DNA of 7,458 nt, taken from Chroococcidiopsidaceae cyanobacterium CP_BM_RX_35 (lineage in GTDB: Bacteria > Cyanobacteriota > Cyanobacteriia > Cyanobacteriales > Chroococcidiopsidaceae). The translations under genes were made by a program, and so were the position numbers. Below the pieces are notes generated by a model that saw only the letters and a list, made by a program, of their open reading frames with translations, did not search any database and had not been told where the DNA came from. The stretch is taken from NCBI GenBank assembly GCA_019242465.1, contig JAFAVL010000747.1, positions 1 to 7,458 on the forward strand, written 5' to 3'. Shown here piece after piece: positions 1 through 4,855 of the stretch. Positions within the stretch are counted from its first letter, which is position 1; each line of letters begins with the position of its first letter.

Positions 1-2
1 AG

Positions 3-428
3 TATTGTGGCAATGTGCAGCATCACGAGTATCAGTTGTATTTAGCGATCGAAAACATTGACCACACTCGCACCAAAACCAAGTCCCCTCAGACCAATGG
101 CATTTGTGAGCGCTTTCACCGCACAGTCCTAGAAGAGTTTTATCAGATTGCGTTTCGCAAAAAGCTCTATACCAGTATTGAACAGTTGCAGCAGGATGTG
201 GATGATTGGGTGGACGATTACAACTGCACTAGACCACACTCAGGGCGTTATTGCTATGGCAAGACCCCGATGCAAACCTTCCTTGACAGCAAACACATTG
301 TTAAAGAGAAAATGTTGGACAGACAATTTGAGGATAGGATTGAATTTGAGCAGCAGCAGACCGAACAACACTTACAGAAGAAAGAAGTAAATCAGACACA
401 TCTAACAACGTTTCTCAGTGTACGATAA
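3..428 (+). CDS. IS481-family transposase, C-terminal part (cut by window start)
   Basis: The reading frame is open from the first bases of the window, so the gene begins outside it. About 140 residues remain. The start YCGN fits the stretch just after the second catalytic Asp in 'TDrGtEYCG' of this family. Next comes KTKSPQTNGICERFHRT, the conserved IS481/IS3-type block that carries the catalytic Glu of the DDE triad (the E of CERFH), then LEEFYQIAFRKK and a DDWVDDYN..RPHSG block, all usual for the rve integrase core. The charged, Gln-rich tail is typical of the C-terminus. The protein would cut and join DNA ends of its own element. The first two catalytic acids lie outside the window, so intactness cannot be judged. 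No right-hand terminal repeat can be fixed without the left end. It is not the same element as the complete IS481-type copy at 5017-6040: the two proteins differ clearly. Confidence 0.9.
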   Translation, partial: YCGNVQHHEYQLYLAIENIDHTRTKTKSPQTNGICERFHRTVLEEFYQIAFRKKLYTSIEQLQQDVDDWVDDYNCTRPHSGRYCYGKTPMQTFLDSKHIVKEKMLDRQFEDRIEFEQQQTEQHLQKKEVNQTHLTTFLSVR

Positions 429-503
429 CTACCATCTGTCAGATTAAGTTCTATCTATTACAGATAATGCTCATGTGTTCAGTAGAGATTTTGAGAAGTT
501 ACC

Positions 504-559
504 GGAAAACCATGAGGAGAGCCGCCTTGCGGTAATAATTAGCTCTCATGTTGTTTTCC
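504..559. repeat. Long imperfect stem-loop in the gap between the IS481 gene and the lipoprotein gene
   Basis: The arms GGAAAAC-CAT-GAGAGC (504-522, with a GAG bulge) and GCTCTC-ATG-GTTTTCC (542-559, with a TT bulge) can pair over 16 bp. Just inside sits a second perfect hairpin, CCGC-CTT-GCGG (522-532). There is no T-run on either side, so it is not a normal intrinsic terminator. It may be a small palindromic repeat element or the structured end of a mobile element. The rest of 429-618 shows no gene. Confidence 0.5.
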
Positions 560-618
560 CTACGAAGTCAAAAGCTAGCTGAATATTTGCTCTTTCAACT
601 GTTGTTTCGAGCCCAGCC

Positions 619-1047
619 ATGAAATTTCCCCCCTCTTATCGTGTTGCAGTGACGAGCTTAGTACTCCTAGTGGTACTCGCGCTTTTTGGATGTAGCAATA
701 AGACTGATGAGTCAGCCAGTAGTGAATCAGCGAGCGCGCCGAGTAGCAGTGCAACGTCAGCCTTACCTTCTGAGTCGGCAACAGCTTCACCCTCTGGTTC
801 AGCTTCCCCCTCAGAGTCAGCCACAACCTCTCCTAATGCTTCTGCATCTTCAACCTCAGAAGTGCAAGGAGTGGCACCGCAAGGGAGGAATTGTCCCAGT
901 GACAATCCTATCAAGGGGATCACTAGCAAAAGACTGGGGAAAATTGCTCTAACTACTAAATCACCCAGGTATAGCAAAGTGAAGCCAGAGAAGTGTTTTC
1001 CTGATCCAGCCGCAGCGCAACAGGCAGGGTACAAAGTGCCAAAATGA
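619..1047 (+). CDS. Lipoprotein with Ser/Ala/Pro-rich linker and C-terminal 'sunset'-type two-Cys domain
   Basis: This 142-residue protein has three parts. Residues 1-25 form a lipoprotein signal: a short basic N-terminus, a hydrophobic run (VTSLVLLVVLALF) and a lipobox LFGC, so Cys25 would be lipidated. Residues 26-82 are a low-complexity linker of Ser, Ala, Thr and Pro with repeated PSESAT/ASPS units, likely an extended tether. Residues 91-142 hold a compact domain, NCPSDNPIKG...SPRYSKVKPEKCF...AAQQAGYK. It matches from memory the small domain often found at the C-terminus of cyanobacterial and other secreted nucleases and called the 'sunset' domain; Cys92 and Cys126 are its two conserved cysteines. 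The usual nuclease domain is absent, so the molecular role is unknown. No clear Shine-Dalgarno precedes the ATG. The minus-strand frame across it (636-1034) is a shadow caused by the repetitive linker. The stop lies 9 bp from the end of a group II intron remnant. Confidence 0.8.
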   Translation: MKFPPSYRVAVTSLVLLVVLALFGCSNKTDESASSESASAPSSSATSALPSESATASPSGSASPSESATTSPNASASSTSEVQGVAPQGRNCPSDNPIKGITSKRLGKIALTTKSPRYSKVKPEKCFPDPAAAQQAGYKVPK

Positions 1048-1056
1048 CAGTTATGC

Positions 1057-1158
1057 GTGAACCTAAGCCAGGGAGTCGCCCCCCTGACTCGGCTTCAGAA
1101 CCGGACTTGTCTCGTTAAAGTCATCCGGCTCCTCTCCAACTTGGTTCCGTGTCAGGAA
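1057..1158 (-). pseudogene. Group II intron 3' remnant (domains V and VI)
   Basis: Read on the minus strand, 1131-1098 is exactly 34 nt. It begins GAGCCGGA and ends TCCGGTTC, which pair to form the basal stem of domain V. It then has a short upper stem and a loop UAAC where most introns have GNRA. Directly downstream, AGCC (1094-1091) pairs with GGCT (1069-1066), and GAGTC with GACTC, around a C/G-rich loop, as in domain VI. The sequence then runs UUAGGUUCAC. The A at 1064 is 8 nt from the presumed 3' splice site at 1057, the expected branch-point distance. Domains I-IV and the maturase gene are missing; 1132-1158 is the short stretch just before domain V. It is a 5'-truncated, non-mobile relic next to the lipoprotein stop codon. 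Intron structure is established knowledge; the exact 3' end is inference. Confidence 0.78.
1098..1131 (-). ncRNA. Group II intron domain V
   Basis: This is the 34-nt catalytic hairpin: basal stem GAGCCGGA/TCCGGTTC, upper stem GACTT/GAGAC with one A-A mismatch, and loop TAAC. In place of the canonical GNRA cap there is a UMAC-type tetraloop, which is known to fold like GNRA. The mismatch and the missing rest of the intron suggest decay. Confidence 0.75.
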
Positions 1159-1239
1159 GGCGTTGCTGAATGAGCGGTGGATTTGAGGCTTTAAAGCCTA
1201 ACAGCTTCGTTGTAGATCCACTTCAAAATCAGCAACGCC
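1159..1239. mobile_element. 81-bp miniature inverted-repeat element
   Basis: The two ends are perfect 11-bp inverted repeats: GGCGTTGCTGA (1159-1169) and TCAGCAACGCC (1229-1239). An inner pair, GTGGAT (1177-1182) and ATCCAC (1216-1221), has the same spacing from each end. The centre holds a perfect 14-bp palindrome, AGGCTTTAAAGCCT (1186-1199). GAA flanks both sides (1156-1158 and 1240-1242), a possible 3-bp target duplication of the size made by some IS5-group elements. There is no room for a gene, so it would be moved in trans by a transposase recognising these ends. It separates the intron remnant from the IS5-type remnant. Confidence 0.65.
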
Positions 1240-1386
1240 GAATTTACTGGGTCTACCGGCCTTCTTCTTTTGCTGCTCGACCTGTTCTTCCAGTACTGTT
1301 ACCATGCGTGCAAACGTTTGATGATGAACTCCGCAGAGTCGTTTGAAATCTTCTGGCTTGAGCTGGTGGTAACGGAAGTAGGTCAT
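1240..1386 (-). pseudogene. IS5-type transposase, N-terminal fragment
   Basis: On the minus strand an ATG at 1386, with GAGG about 9 nt upstream, opens a frame beginning MTYFRYHQLKPEDFKRLCGV, then HHQTFARMV and a basic stretch QQKKKAGRPSKF. This resembles the N-terminal helix-turn-helix region (HTH_Tnp_4 type) of IS5-related DDE transposases common in cyanobacteria. Homology stops at about residue 49-50, exactly where the 81-bp inverted-repeat element begins; the next dozen codons to a stop at 1198 belong to that element. The whole DDE catalytic core is missing, so the protein cannot transpose. The non-coding part upstream (about 1387-1440) probably belongs to the same IS, but no terminal repeat can be paired. 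Confidence 0.65.
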
Positions 1387-1465
1387 AATTCGGCCTCAAT
1401 TGACCTACTTTTTCTACCACATCCTCATTTATGCAAGAACTCTATTCCTGATCTCACTTTAGATG

Positions 1466-1485
1466 GTCTAGAGGTTAGTCTAGAC
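1466..1485. repeat. Paired GTCTAGA motifs between the IS5-type remnant and the Uma2 gene
   Basis: GTCTAGA (1466-1472) and GTCTAGAC (1478-1485, itself a palindrome) stand 5 bp apart, so the block can be read as a direct or an inverted repeat. A looser copy, GTCTAGCC, follows near 1509. No protein I can identify is linked to it. Otherwise 1387-1572 shows no gene. Confidence 0.3.
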
Positions 1486-1572
1486 TCCCACAGGGGCTTT
1501 TCTTCGTCTAGCCTATCTTGCTACAACTGTCCCGCTTTAAATTGGTAGCCATATAACAATTAATGGTGATCG

Positions 1573-2142
1573 CTAGTCAATCAGCTCGGCTTCCTCAAAC
1601 AACTGTTTTGGTGTTAGTTCTAAGCCTGGAAGCATCGGGTCCACAATTTTACTATCTGCGTTGTAGAAGTTAACTTGACCGTCTGGAAAAAACACTCTAA
1701 TACTTACAGCTTCGGGGTCTATCACCCAGACTCGTGAGATTCCCGCTGCCAAATAGTCTTTGGCTTTATCCTCAAACTCTTTCAATGTCTGACCAGGAGA
1801 GATAATCTCAATTGCTAGCTCTGGTGGCACGGGACAGGCTTCGTTGCGCTTCCAGCTCTTTGGCAGACGATCATAGGAGATATAGGTGACATCGGGAGTG
1901 GGAACCCAATCGCTACCACTACGCTTTAAAGTAATTGCCCACTCTGGCACTACTCTTCCTTTCCCTCTACATTGAAATCGAATGAGCCGACAGAGCGCTT
2001 CTTGTAGAACCGAATGAAAATACTTTGGTGACACTTTGGGTATTGCTTGACCATCCACAAGTTCATAAGCCGTCTCGCCTTCTGGCAAGGTCCAAAATTC
2101 TTCTAGGGTGAGCTTGGTTCCTGTCGTCATCGCATACCTCAC
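1573..2142 (-). CDS. Uma2 family (DUF820) putative restriction-endonuclease-like protein
   Basis: The 189-residue product has the full Uma2 layout. LTLEEFWTLPEG is followed by YELVDGQAIP, the family's N-terminal signature. Then comes WVPTPDVTYIS with Asp84, PPELAIEIISPGQT with Glu112, and FEDKAKDYLAAGI with Lys126, ending in RVWVIDPE. Asp, Glu and Lys are the conserved acidic and basic residues of the PD-(D/E)XK-like core; the usual D of 'PDLAVEV' is E108 here. The family is widely expanded in cyanobacteria, often near mobile DNA. Its nuclease activity is predicted from fold and its cellular role is not established. A near-perfect Shine-Dalgarno AAGGAGG lies 10 nt before a GTG at 2142; an in-frame ATG at 2130, with GAGG 6 nt upstream, is the alternative start (185 residues). 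The frame is undamaged and the gene stands alone. Confidence 0.9.
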   Translation of the reverse strand: MRYAMTTGTKLTLEEFWTLPEGETAYELVDGQAIPKVSPKYFHSVLQEALCRLIRFQCRGKGRVVPEWAITLKRSGSDWVPTPDVTYISYDRLPKSWKRNEACPVPPELAIEIISPGQTLKEFEDKAKDYLAAGISRVWVIDPEAVSIRVFFPDGQVNFYNADSKIVDPMLPGLELTPKQLFEEAELID

Positions 2143-2150
2143 TTTTGGGA

Positions 2151-2159
2151 AACCTCCTT
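2151..2159 (-). promoter_or_regulatory. Strong Shine-Dalgarno for the Uma2 gene
   Basis: The minus strand reads AAGGAGGTT, almost full complementarity to the 16S tail. Its spacing favours the GTG at 2142 over the ATG at 2130, for which a second, weaker GAGG (about 2137-2140) is better placed. Confidence 0.55.
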
Positions 2160-2281
2160 GCTCCTCTATTATTAAGCATTTCAGCGGTCTAGGGTCTAAG
2201 GAAGCGTAATAGATTATGCTGAAGTATTGTACTACAAGAAAAGGAGCATTCAGCTCTTTGTGTAAATTTGCTAGATTTCAA

Positions 2282-3240
2282 GGTAGTGATATGGAAGTGG
2301 TGGTGAGGCACAACCCTTGCCCCGTCAGTATCCTGTACAATATTAGTTAATGCAATTAATCCTCAAATCATCCCTGATAAATTAGTGTTTTCGATGACAA
2401 CAATTTTAGCATTCTTATTTTCCTCGTTCATTATACTATCATCCCGCGTAGCACGAGAGTCGCTAGAATTATCCCAGGGAAAGTGTGAGGAAGTCCCAGA
2501 AAGAGTTTGTCCTGCCTGTGGTTCTGAGCATCTGATTAAAAATGGTTCAGCTCATCACGGCAAGCCAAAATATCAATGTAAAAACTGTAGTCGTCAATTT
2601 GTTGTCAATCCCACTAAAGTGACTGTTTCACAGGAAATAAAGCAGCTCGTTAATCGACTCTTACTGGAGAGAATATCACTACGAGGAATTGCCAGAGTTA
2701 CCCAAGTAAGTTGGTCTTGGTTACAAGATTATGTCAATCAAAAGCTAGCTCAGACTCCGTGCCAGGTTAAGGTTACAGCAAAGCCACCAGGCAAATTGAC
2801 AATTGAATGCGATGAGCTGTGGTCATTTGTTGATCGCAAGAAAAACGAGGTCTATATCTGGCTAGCACTTGACCGTAATTCTCGAAAAATTGTCGGTTGC
2901 TTTGTGGGAAATAGAACCAGAAGATCAGCTCGTAAATTATGGGCTTCTTTACCAGAGATTTATCAGCAATCTGCTTTTGCCTATACAGATTTTTGGCAGG
3001 CATACAAAACAGTTATTCCCCCTGAACGTCATCGAGCTGTTGGTAAGGAAACAGGCCTAACTAATCATATCGAACGATTAAATAATACCTTCAGACAACG
3101 GGTTTCTCGACTGGTAAGAGAAAGTTTATCATTCTCCAAAAAGCTGAGCAATCACTTGGGAGCAATTTGGTACTTCATTCATGGCTACAACGCAGAGATA
3201 GATAGGATTTGAGCCTCACCACTACTTCCATATCACTACC
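2282..3240 (+). mobile_element. IS1-family insertion sequence, complete
   Basis: The element is bounded by 28-bp terminal inverted repeats, 2282-2309 and 3213-3240, matching at 27 of 28 positions; both begin GGTAGTGATATGGAAGTGG or a one-base variant when read inward. It is 959 bp and holds one transposase gene whose stop codon touches the right repeat. The flanks (GATTTCAA before, CTGAGATC after) do not form the 8-9 bp target duplication normally made by IS1 elements. This suggests recombination or deletion at one edge after insertion. Confidence 0.88.
2394..3212 (+). CDS. IS1-family transposase, single-ORF type with hydrophobic N-terminus
   Basis: From the ATG at 2394 the protein is 272 residues; a GTG at 2385 would add three. 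Residues 39-65 form a zinc-ribbon, CPACGSEHLIKNG...KYQCKNC, with Cys39, 42, 62 and 65. A helix-turn-helix region follows (about 78-113). The DDE core shows Asp140 in ECDELWSFVD, Asp199 in AYTDFWQAY and Glu227 in NHIERLNNTFRQRVSRLVRE, all matching the IS1 family. It needs no frameshift, unlike the classical InsA/InsB arrangement of enterobacterial IS1. An unusual feature is the leading MTTILAFLFSSFIILSS, a membrane-like hydrophobic stretch followed by a 20-residue polar linker before the zinc ribbon; most IS1 proteins start close to the ribbon. All catalytic residues are present, so it may be active. Confidence 0.9.
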   Translation: MTTILAFLFSSFIILSSRVARESLELSQGKCEEVPERVCPACGSEHLIKNGSAHHGKPKYQCKNCSRQFVVNPTKVTVSQEIKQLVNRLLLERISLRGIARVTQVSWSWLQDYVNQKLAQTPCQVKVTAKPPGKLTIECDELWSFVDRKKNEVYIWLALDRNSRKIVGCFVGNRTRRSARKLWASLPEIYQQSAFAYTDFWQAYKTVIPPERHRAVGKETGLTNHIERLNNTFRQRVSRLVRESLSFSKKLSNHLGAIWYFIHGYNAEIDRI

Positions 3241-3274
3241 CTGAGATCTGAAGCCTGCCAAAGCTGAGATCGAC

Positions 3275-3373
3275 TCATTCTTCAATTGCGAATTGCGAAT
3301 TGTTTTGGTCAACGAAAGTCAGAGGGAATTTGTCTATTTCGTTGAGGTGGGATTCAAGACGTTCTTCAGATGT
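3275..3373 (-). pseudogene. Possible C-terminal fragment of an unknown gene
   Basis: The minus strand is open for 32 codons before a TGA at 3277-3275 and reads TSEERLESHLNEIDKFPLTF and onward, ending QFAIEE. The composition (charged, amphipathic) looks like a real protein tail, and AATTGCG repeats fall inside its end, as often seen at cyanobacterial gene ends. An in-frame TAA directly precedes it and no start codon is present, so it would be a decayed remnant. The fragment lies next to the IS1 element, which has no target duplication. Chance is a real alternative. Confidence 0.25.
3284..3302. repeat. AATTGCG short tandem repeat
   Basis: AATTGCG occurs twice in tandem followed by AATTG (3284-3302). 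It is a small 7-bp repeat of a kind scattered through filamentous cyanobacterial genomes. The rest of 3241-3406 holds no intact gene on either strand. Confidence 0.6.
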
Positions 3374-3406
3374 TTATCTCTAGTTGCATCTCTACGATAA
3401 GGAATT

Positions 3407-3952
3407 GTGTTGCAGAAAATTGGAGGTCCAGCAGTGAGAATAGCTCAAAAGCAGAATTTTTGTCAGTTATCTAATACTGATAGCGGGGACAACATTTTTG
3501 GCAACACAACCAATTTAAGAGTGGCACTAAGTCATCAGTTATATGTCGAATCATTAACCCAGGTGTTAGTTATTCATCTAATGCGACACTATTCTACCCT
3601 CACGCAGACAATTAAATCGGAGAACAGAAGCTTAACTCACGCTGAACTGCAGCAAGCAGTGGACTATATTCAGACTCACCTTGGTGAAGATTTATCACTC
3701 GTTCAAATTGCCAAAGTCATAAATCTCAGTCCCACTTACTTTGCCAGTTTGTTCAAACTTGCCACAGGTATTTCTCCTCATCAATATGTGATTAAACAGC
3801 GAGTAGAGTGGGCGAGGCTGCTGCTTTTGACAACGGATTCGAGAATCACTGACATTGCATTAAAAGTAGGGTTTTCCAGTCAAAGTCATCTGACGCAACA
3901 CTTTAAACGCCTAACTGAAATGACACCGAAACAAGTTCGCTCTTCACCATAA
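3407..3952 (+). CDS. AraC-family transcriptional regulator, N-terminally shortened
   Basis: The 181-residue product contains the complete AraC/XylS DNA-binding domain. The first helix-turn-helix is about 96-117 (LSLVQIAKVINLSPTYFASLFK), then the linker GISPHQYVIKQRVEWARLLL, and the second is about 145-168 (RITDIALKVGFSSQSHLTQHFK), ending in the usual MTPKQVR. Before it, LYVESLTQVLVIHLMRHYS matches the end of the effector domain in cyanobacterial AraC proteins of about 280-300 residues. The first 35 residues match nothing expected, so roughly 100 residues of effector domain are missing. The GTG at 3407 (or TTG at 3410) follows AAGGA, but this start is the edge of homology rather than a proven start. 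It would bind promoters; targets are unknown. A decayed NTF2-like gene follows at once, and its own 3' end recurs near 4856. It may be a pseudogene. Confidence 0.75.
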   Translation: MLQKIGGPAVRIAQKQNFCQLSNTDSGDNIFGNTTNLRVALSHQLYVESLTQVLVIHLMRHYSTLTQTIKSENRSLTHAELQQAVDYIQTHLGEDLSLVQIAKVINLSPTYFASLFKLATGISPHQYVIKQRVEWARLLLLTTDSRITDIALKVGFSSQSHLTQHFKRLTEMTPKQVRSSP

Positions 3953-4092
3953 GAACCTGACAAATCGTCGTAAGAATTTGATAGCAATCAAGCATTGGAA
4001 CTCAATACACTTTAGAAAGATAGAACCAGGAGAATCTAATGCAGCTAGCACAGCTAGAGCTCAACATACGATTGCTCAAGCTTTTGCCGCTC
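3939..4092. repeat. Segmental duplication, copy 1 (AraC 3' end and start of the NTF2-like pseudogene)
   Basis: This 154-bp stretch matches 4856-5011 along its whole length with scattered differences. Exact shared blocks are a 17-mer at 3939-3955 (GCTCTTCACCATAAGAA), CCAGGAGAATCTAA at 4026-4039 and AAGCTTTTGCCGCTC at 4078-4092, in the same order and nearly the same spacing. It begins in the last codons of the AraC gene. Confidence 0.85.
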
Positions 4093-4276
4093 GTTAAAGC
4101 ACTGCTTGGAAAGGATATCAAGCCTCGGTAGATTTGTTTGCCGAAGATGCATTCATTGAATTTCTTATGCTTCTGCTCTCAGTTTACCAAAACGATTAGA
4201 GGGCAAATCTGCCATCTAAAACTCTATTGAGCTTTGGACAAACTTTTCCAAAATCAATTGCCAACACTGAATTATC
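4039..4276 (+). pseudogene. NTF2/SnoaL-like protein gene, degraded
   Basis: Pieces of one protein lie in shifting frames. AAST...AQHTIAQAFAAR (from 4041) is stopped by TAA. A neighbouring frame gives KALLGKDIK. The first frame then resumes with SVDLFAEDAFIEF, and after a one-base shift near 4167 it continues YASALSLPKRLEGKSAI, a stop, then NSIELWTNFSKINCQH. This order (an N-terminal helix, 'D.FAEDA.IEFPYA', 'LEGK.AI..Y', 'F') is that of SnoaL-like/NTF2-fold proteins, small cone-shaped domains found as isomerases, cyclases or ligand-binding proteins. At least two stops and two or three frameshifts make it non-functional. An ATG at 4039 behind AGGAG is the likely old start. Family assignment rests on pattern memory. 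Confidence 0.65.
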
Positions 4277-4288
4277 AGGAGAAACATC

Positions 4289-4630
4289 ATGAAACTATCC
4301 ATGTTCACCTTGACTTTGACTACCTTGTTTAGCCTTGGCTTAGCGACGACAGCACCAGTCGTGAAAGCACAATCAAAGACTTTCAACTATCCCAGTTCCA
4401 ATCCACCAGCGGAAGTGCCTTCACCCAGTCTAATAAGACTTGACCCTACTAGTGCCCTAAATTCTCCACAGATGGAGCAAATTACAGCACCATTAACCAA
4501 AAGTTTGTCGCTAAATCAGCCCACTGTAATAACACCAGTAACCAAGTCATCGCCTAACATGCAAATTCTCGATCCCAAGAACACACCAGCAACAGTGCCA
4601 TCGCCTAGCCTACAAAGTTATCAGCACTAA
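4289..4630 (+). CDS. Small secreted protein with repeated PSPSL motif, function unknown
   Basis: The 113-residue product has a clear Sec signal peptide: MKLSMF, a hydrophobic core (TLTLTTLFSLGLATTAPVV), and a likely cut after VKA at residue 27, giving a mature protein of about 86 residues outside the cytoplasmic membrane. The mature part is rich in Pro, Ser and Thr, with no cysteine. It contains an imperfect repeat: PAEVPSPSL (about 40-48) and PATVPSPSL near the C-terminus, and between them APLTKSLS and TPVTKSSP. I recognise no domain. A good Shine-Dalgarno, AGGAG (4277-4281), stands 7 nt before the ATG. It follows the NTF2-like pseudogene directly and may once have been co-transcribed with it. 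It appears intact; the low-complexity composition leaves some doubt. Confidence 0.65.
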   Translation: MKLSMFTLTLTTLFSLGLATTAPVVKAQSKTFNYPSSNPPAEVPSPSLIRLDPTSALNSPQMEQITAPLTKSLSLNQPTVITPVTKSSPNMQILDPKNTPATVPSPSLQSYQH

Positions 4631-4680
4631 TTGACCTAAAAGTAGCGGTGCGTTGTAGCAAGTCGAGTGTTAGAGGATTA

Positions 4681-4850
4681 ACCCGGATTTCTCGTGACTC
4701 TTTCCTAAAATGGCTCTTAAACAAAAAGTAGCAAGGCTTCTAAGGAAAGGCTCAAAAAACAGTCAGCTTATGAAGCTAGAGCGTCCAGAGTGTTCTTCTG
4801 CCCAATGTCTCTAGCTCCTAAAACGGCTCAGGCTTATGAGGAATCCGGGT
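4681..4850. repeat. Possible 170-bp inverted-repeat element
   Basis: ACCCGGATTTCTC (4681-4693) and GAGGAATCCGGGT (4838-4850) are inverted copies matching at 12 of 13 positions. Inside, CCTAAAATGGCTC (4704-4716) and CCTAAAACGGCTC (4817-4829) form a direct repeat. The right edge lies just before the second copy of the AraC-end duplication. No target duplication is evident. Apart from this, 4631-4855 holds no gene I can support. Confidence 0.4.
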
Positions 4851-4855
4851 GGTTT

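Noticed and set aside
636..1034. A 132-codon minus-strand frame opposite the lipoprotein gene
   Set aside because: It is the mirror of the Ser/Ala/Pro-rich linker, which avoids stop codons on both strands; the plus strand has the signal peptide and lipobox.
1066..1094. Intrinsic terminator for the lipoprotein gene
   Set aside because: The hairpin is real but has no T-run after it on the plus strand and is fully explained as domain VI of the intron remnant.
1270..1548. A 92-codon plus-strand frame over the IS5-type remnant
   Set aside because: It is antisense to the recognisable transposase N-terminus and has no family-like features.
1573..2142. Toxin-antitoxin or restriction system around the Uma2 gene
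   Set aside because: No partner methylase, antitoxin or second gene lies beside it; the neighbours are mobile-element remnants.
2310..2384. A sigma70-type promoter (TACAAT at 2336-2341) inside the IS1 element
   Set aside because: No -35 box is found at a suitable distance, so the match is too weak to list.
3284..3302. CRISPR-like repeat
   Set aside because: The 7-bp units are contiguous with no spacers and only about two and a half copies exist.
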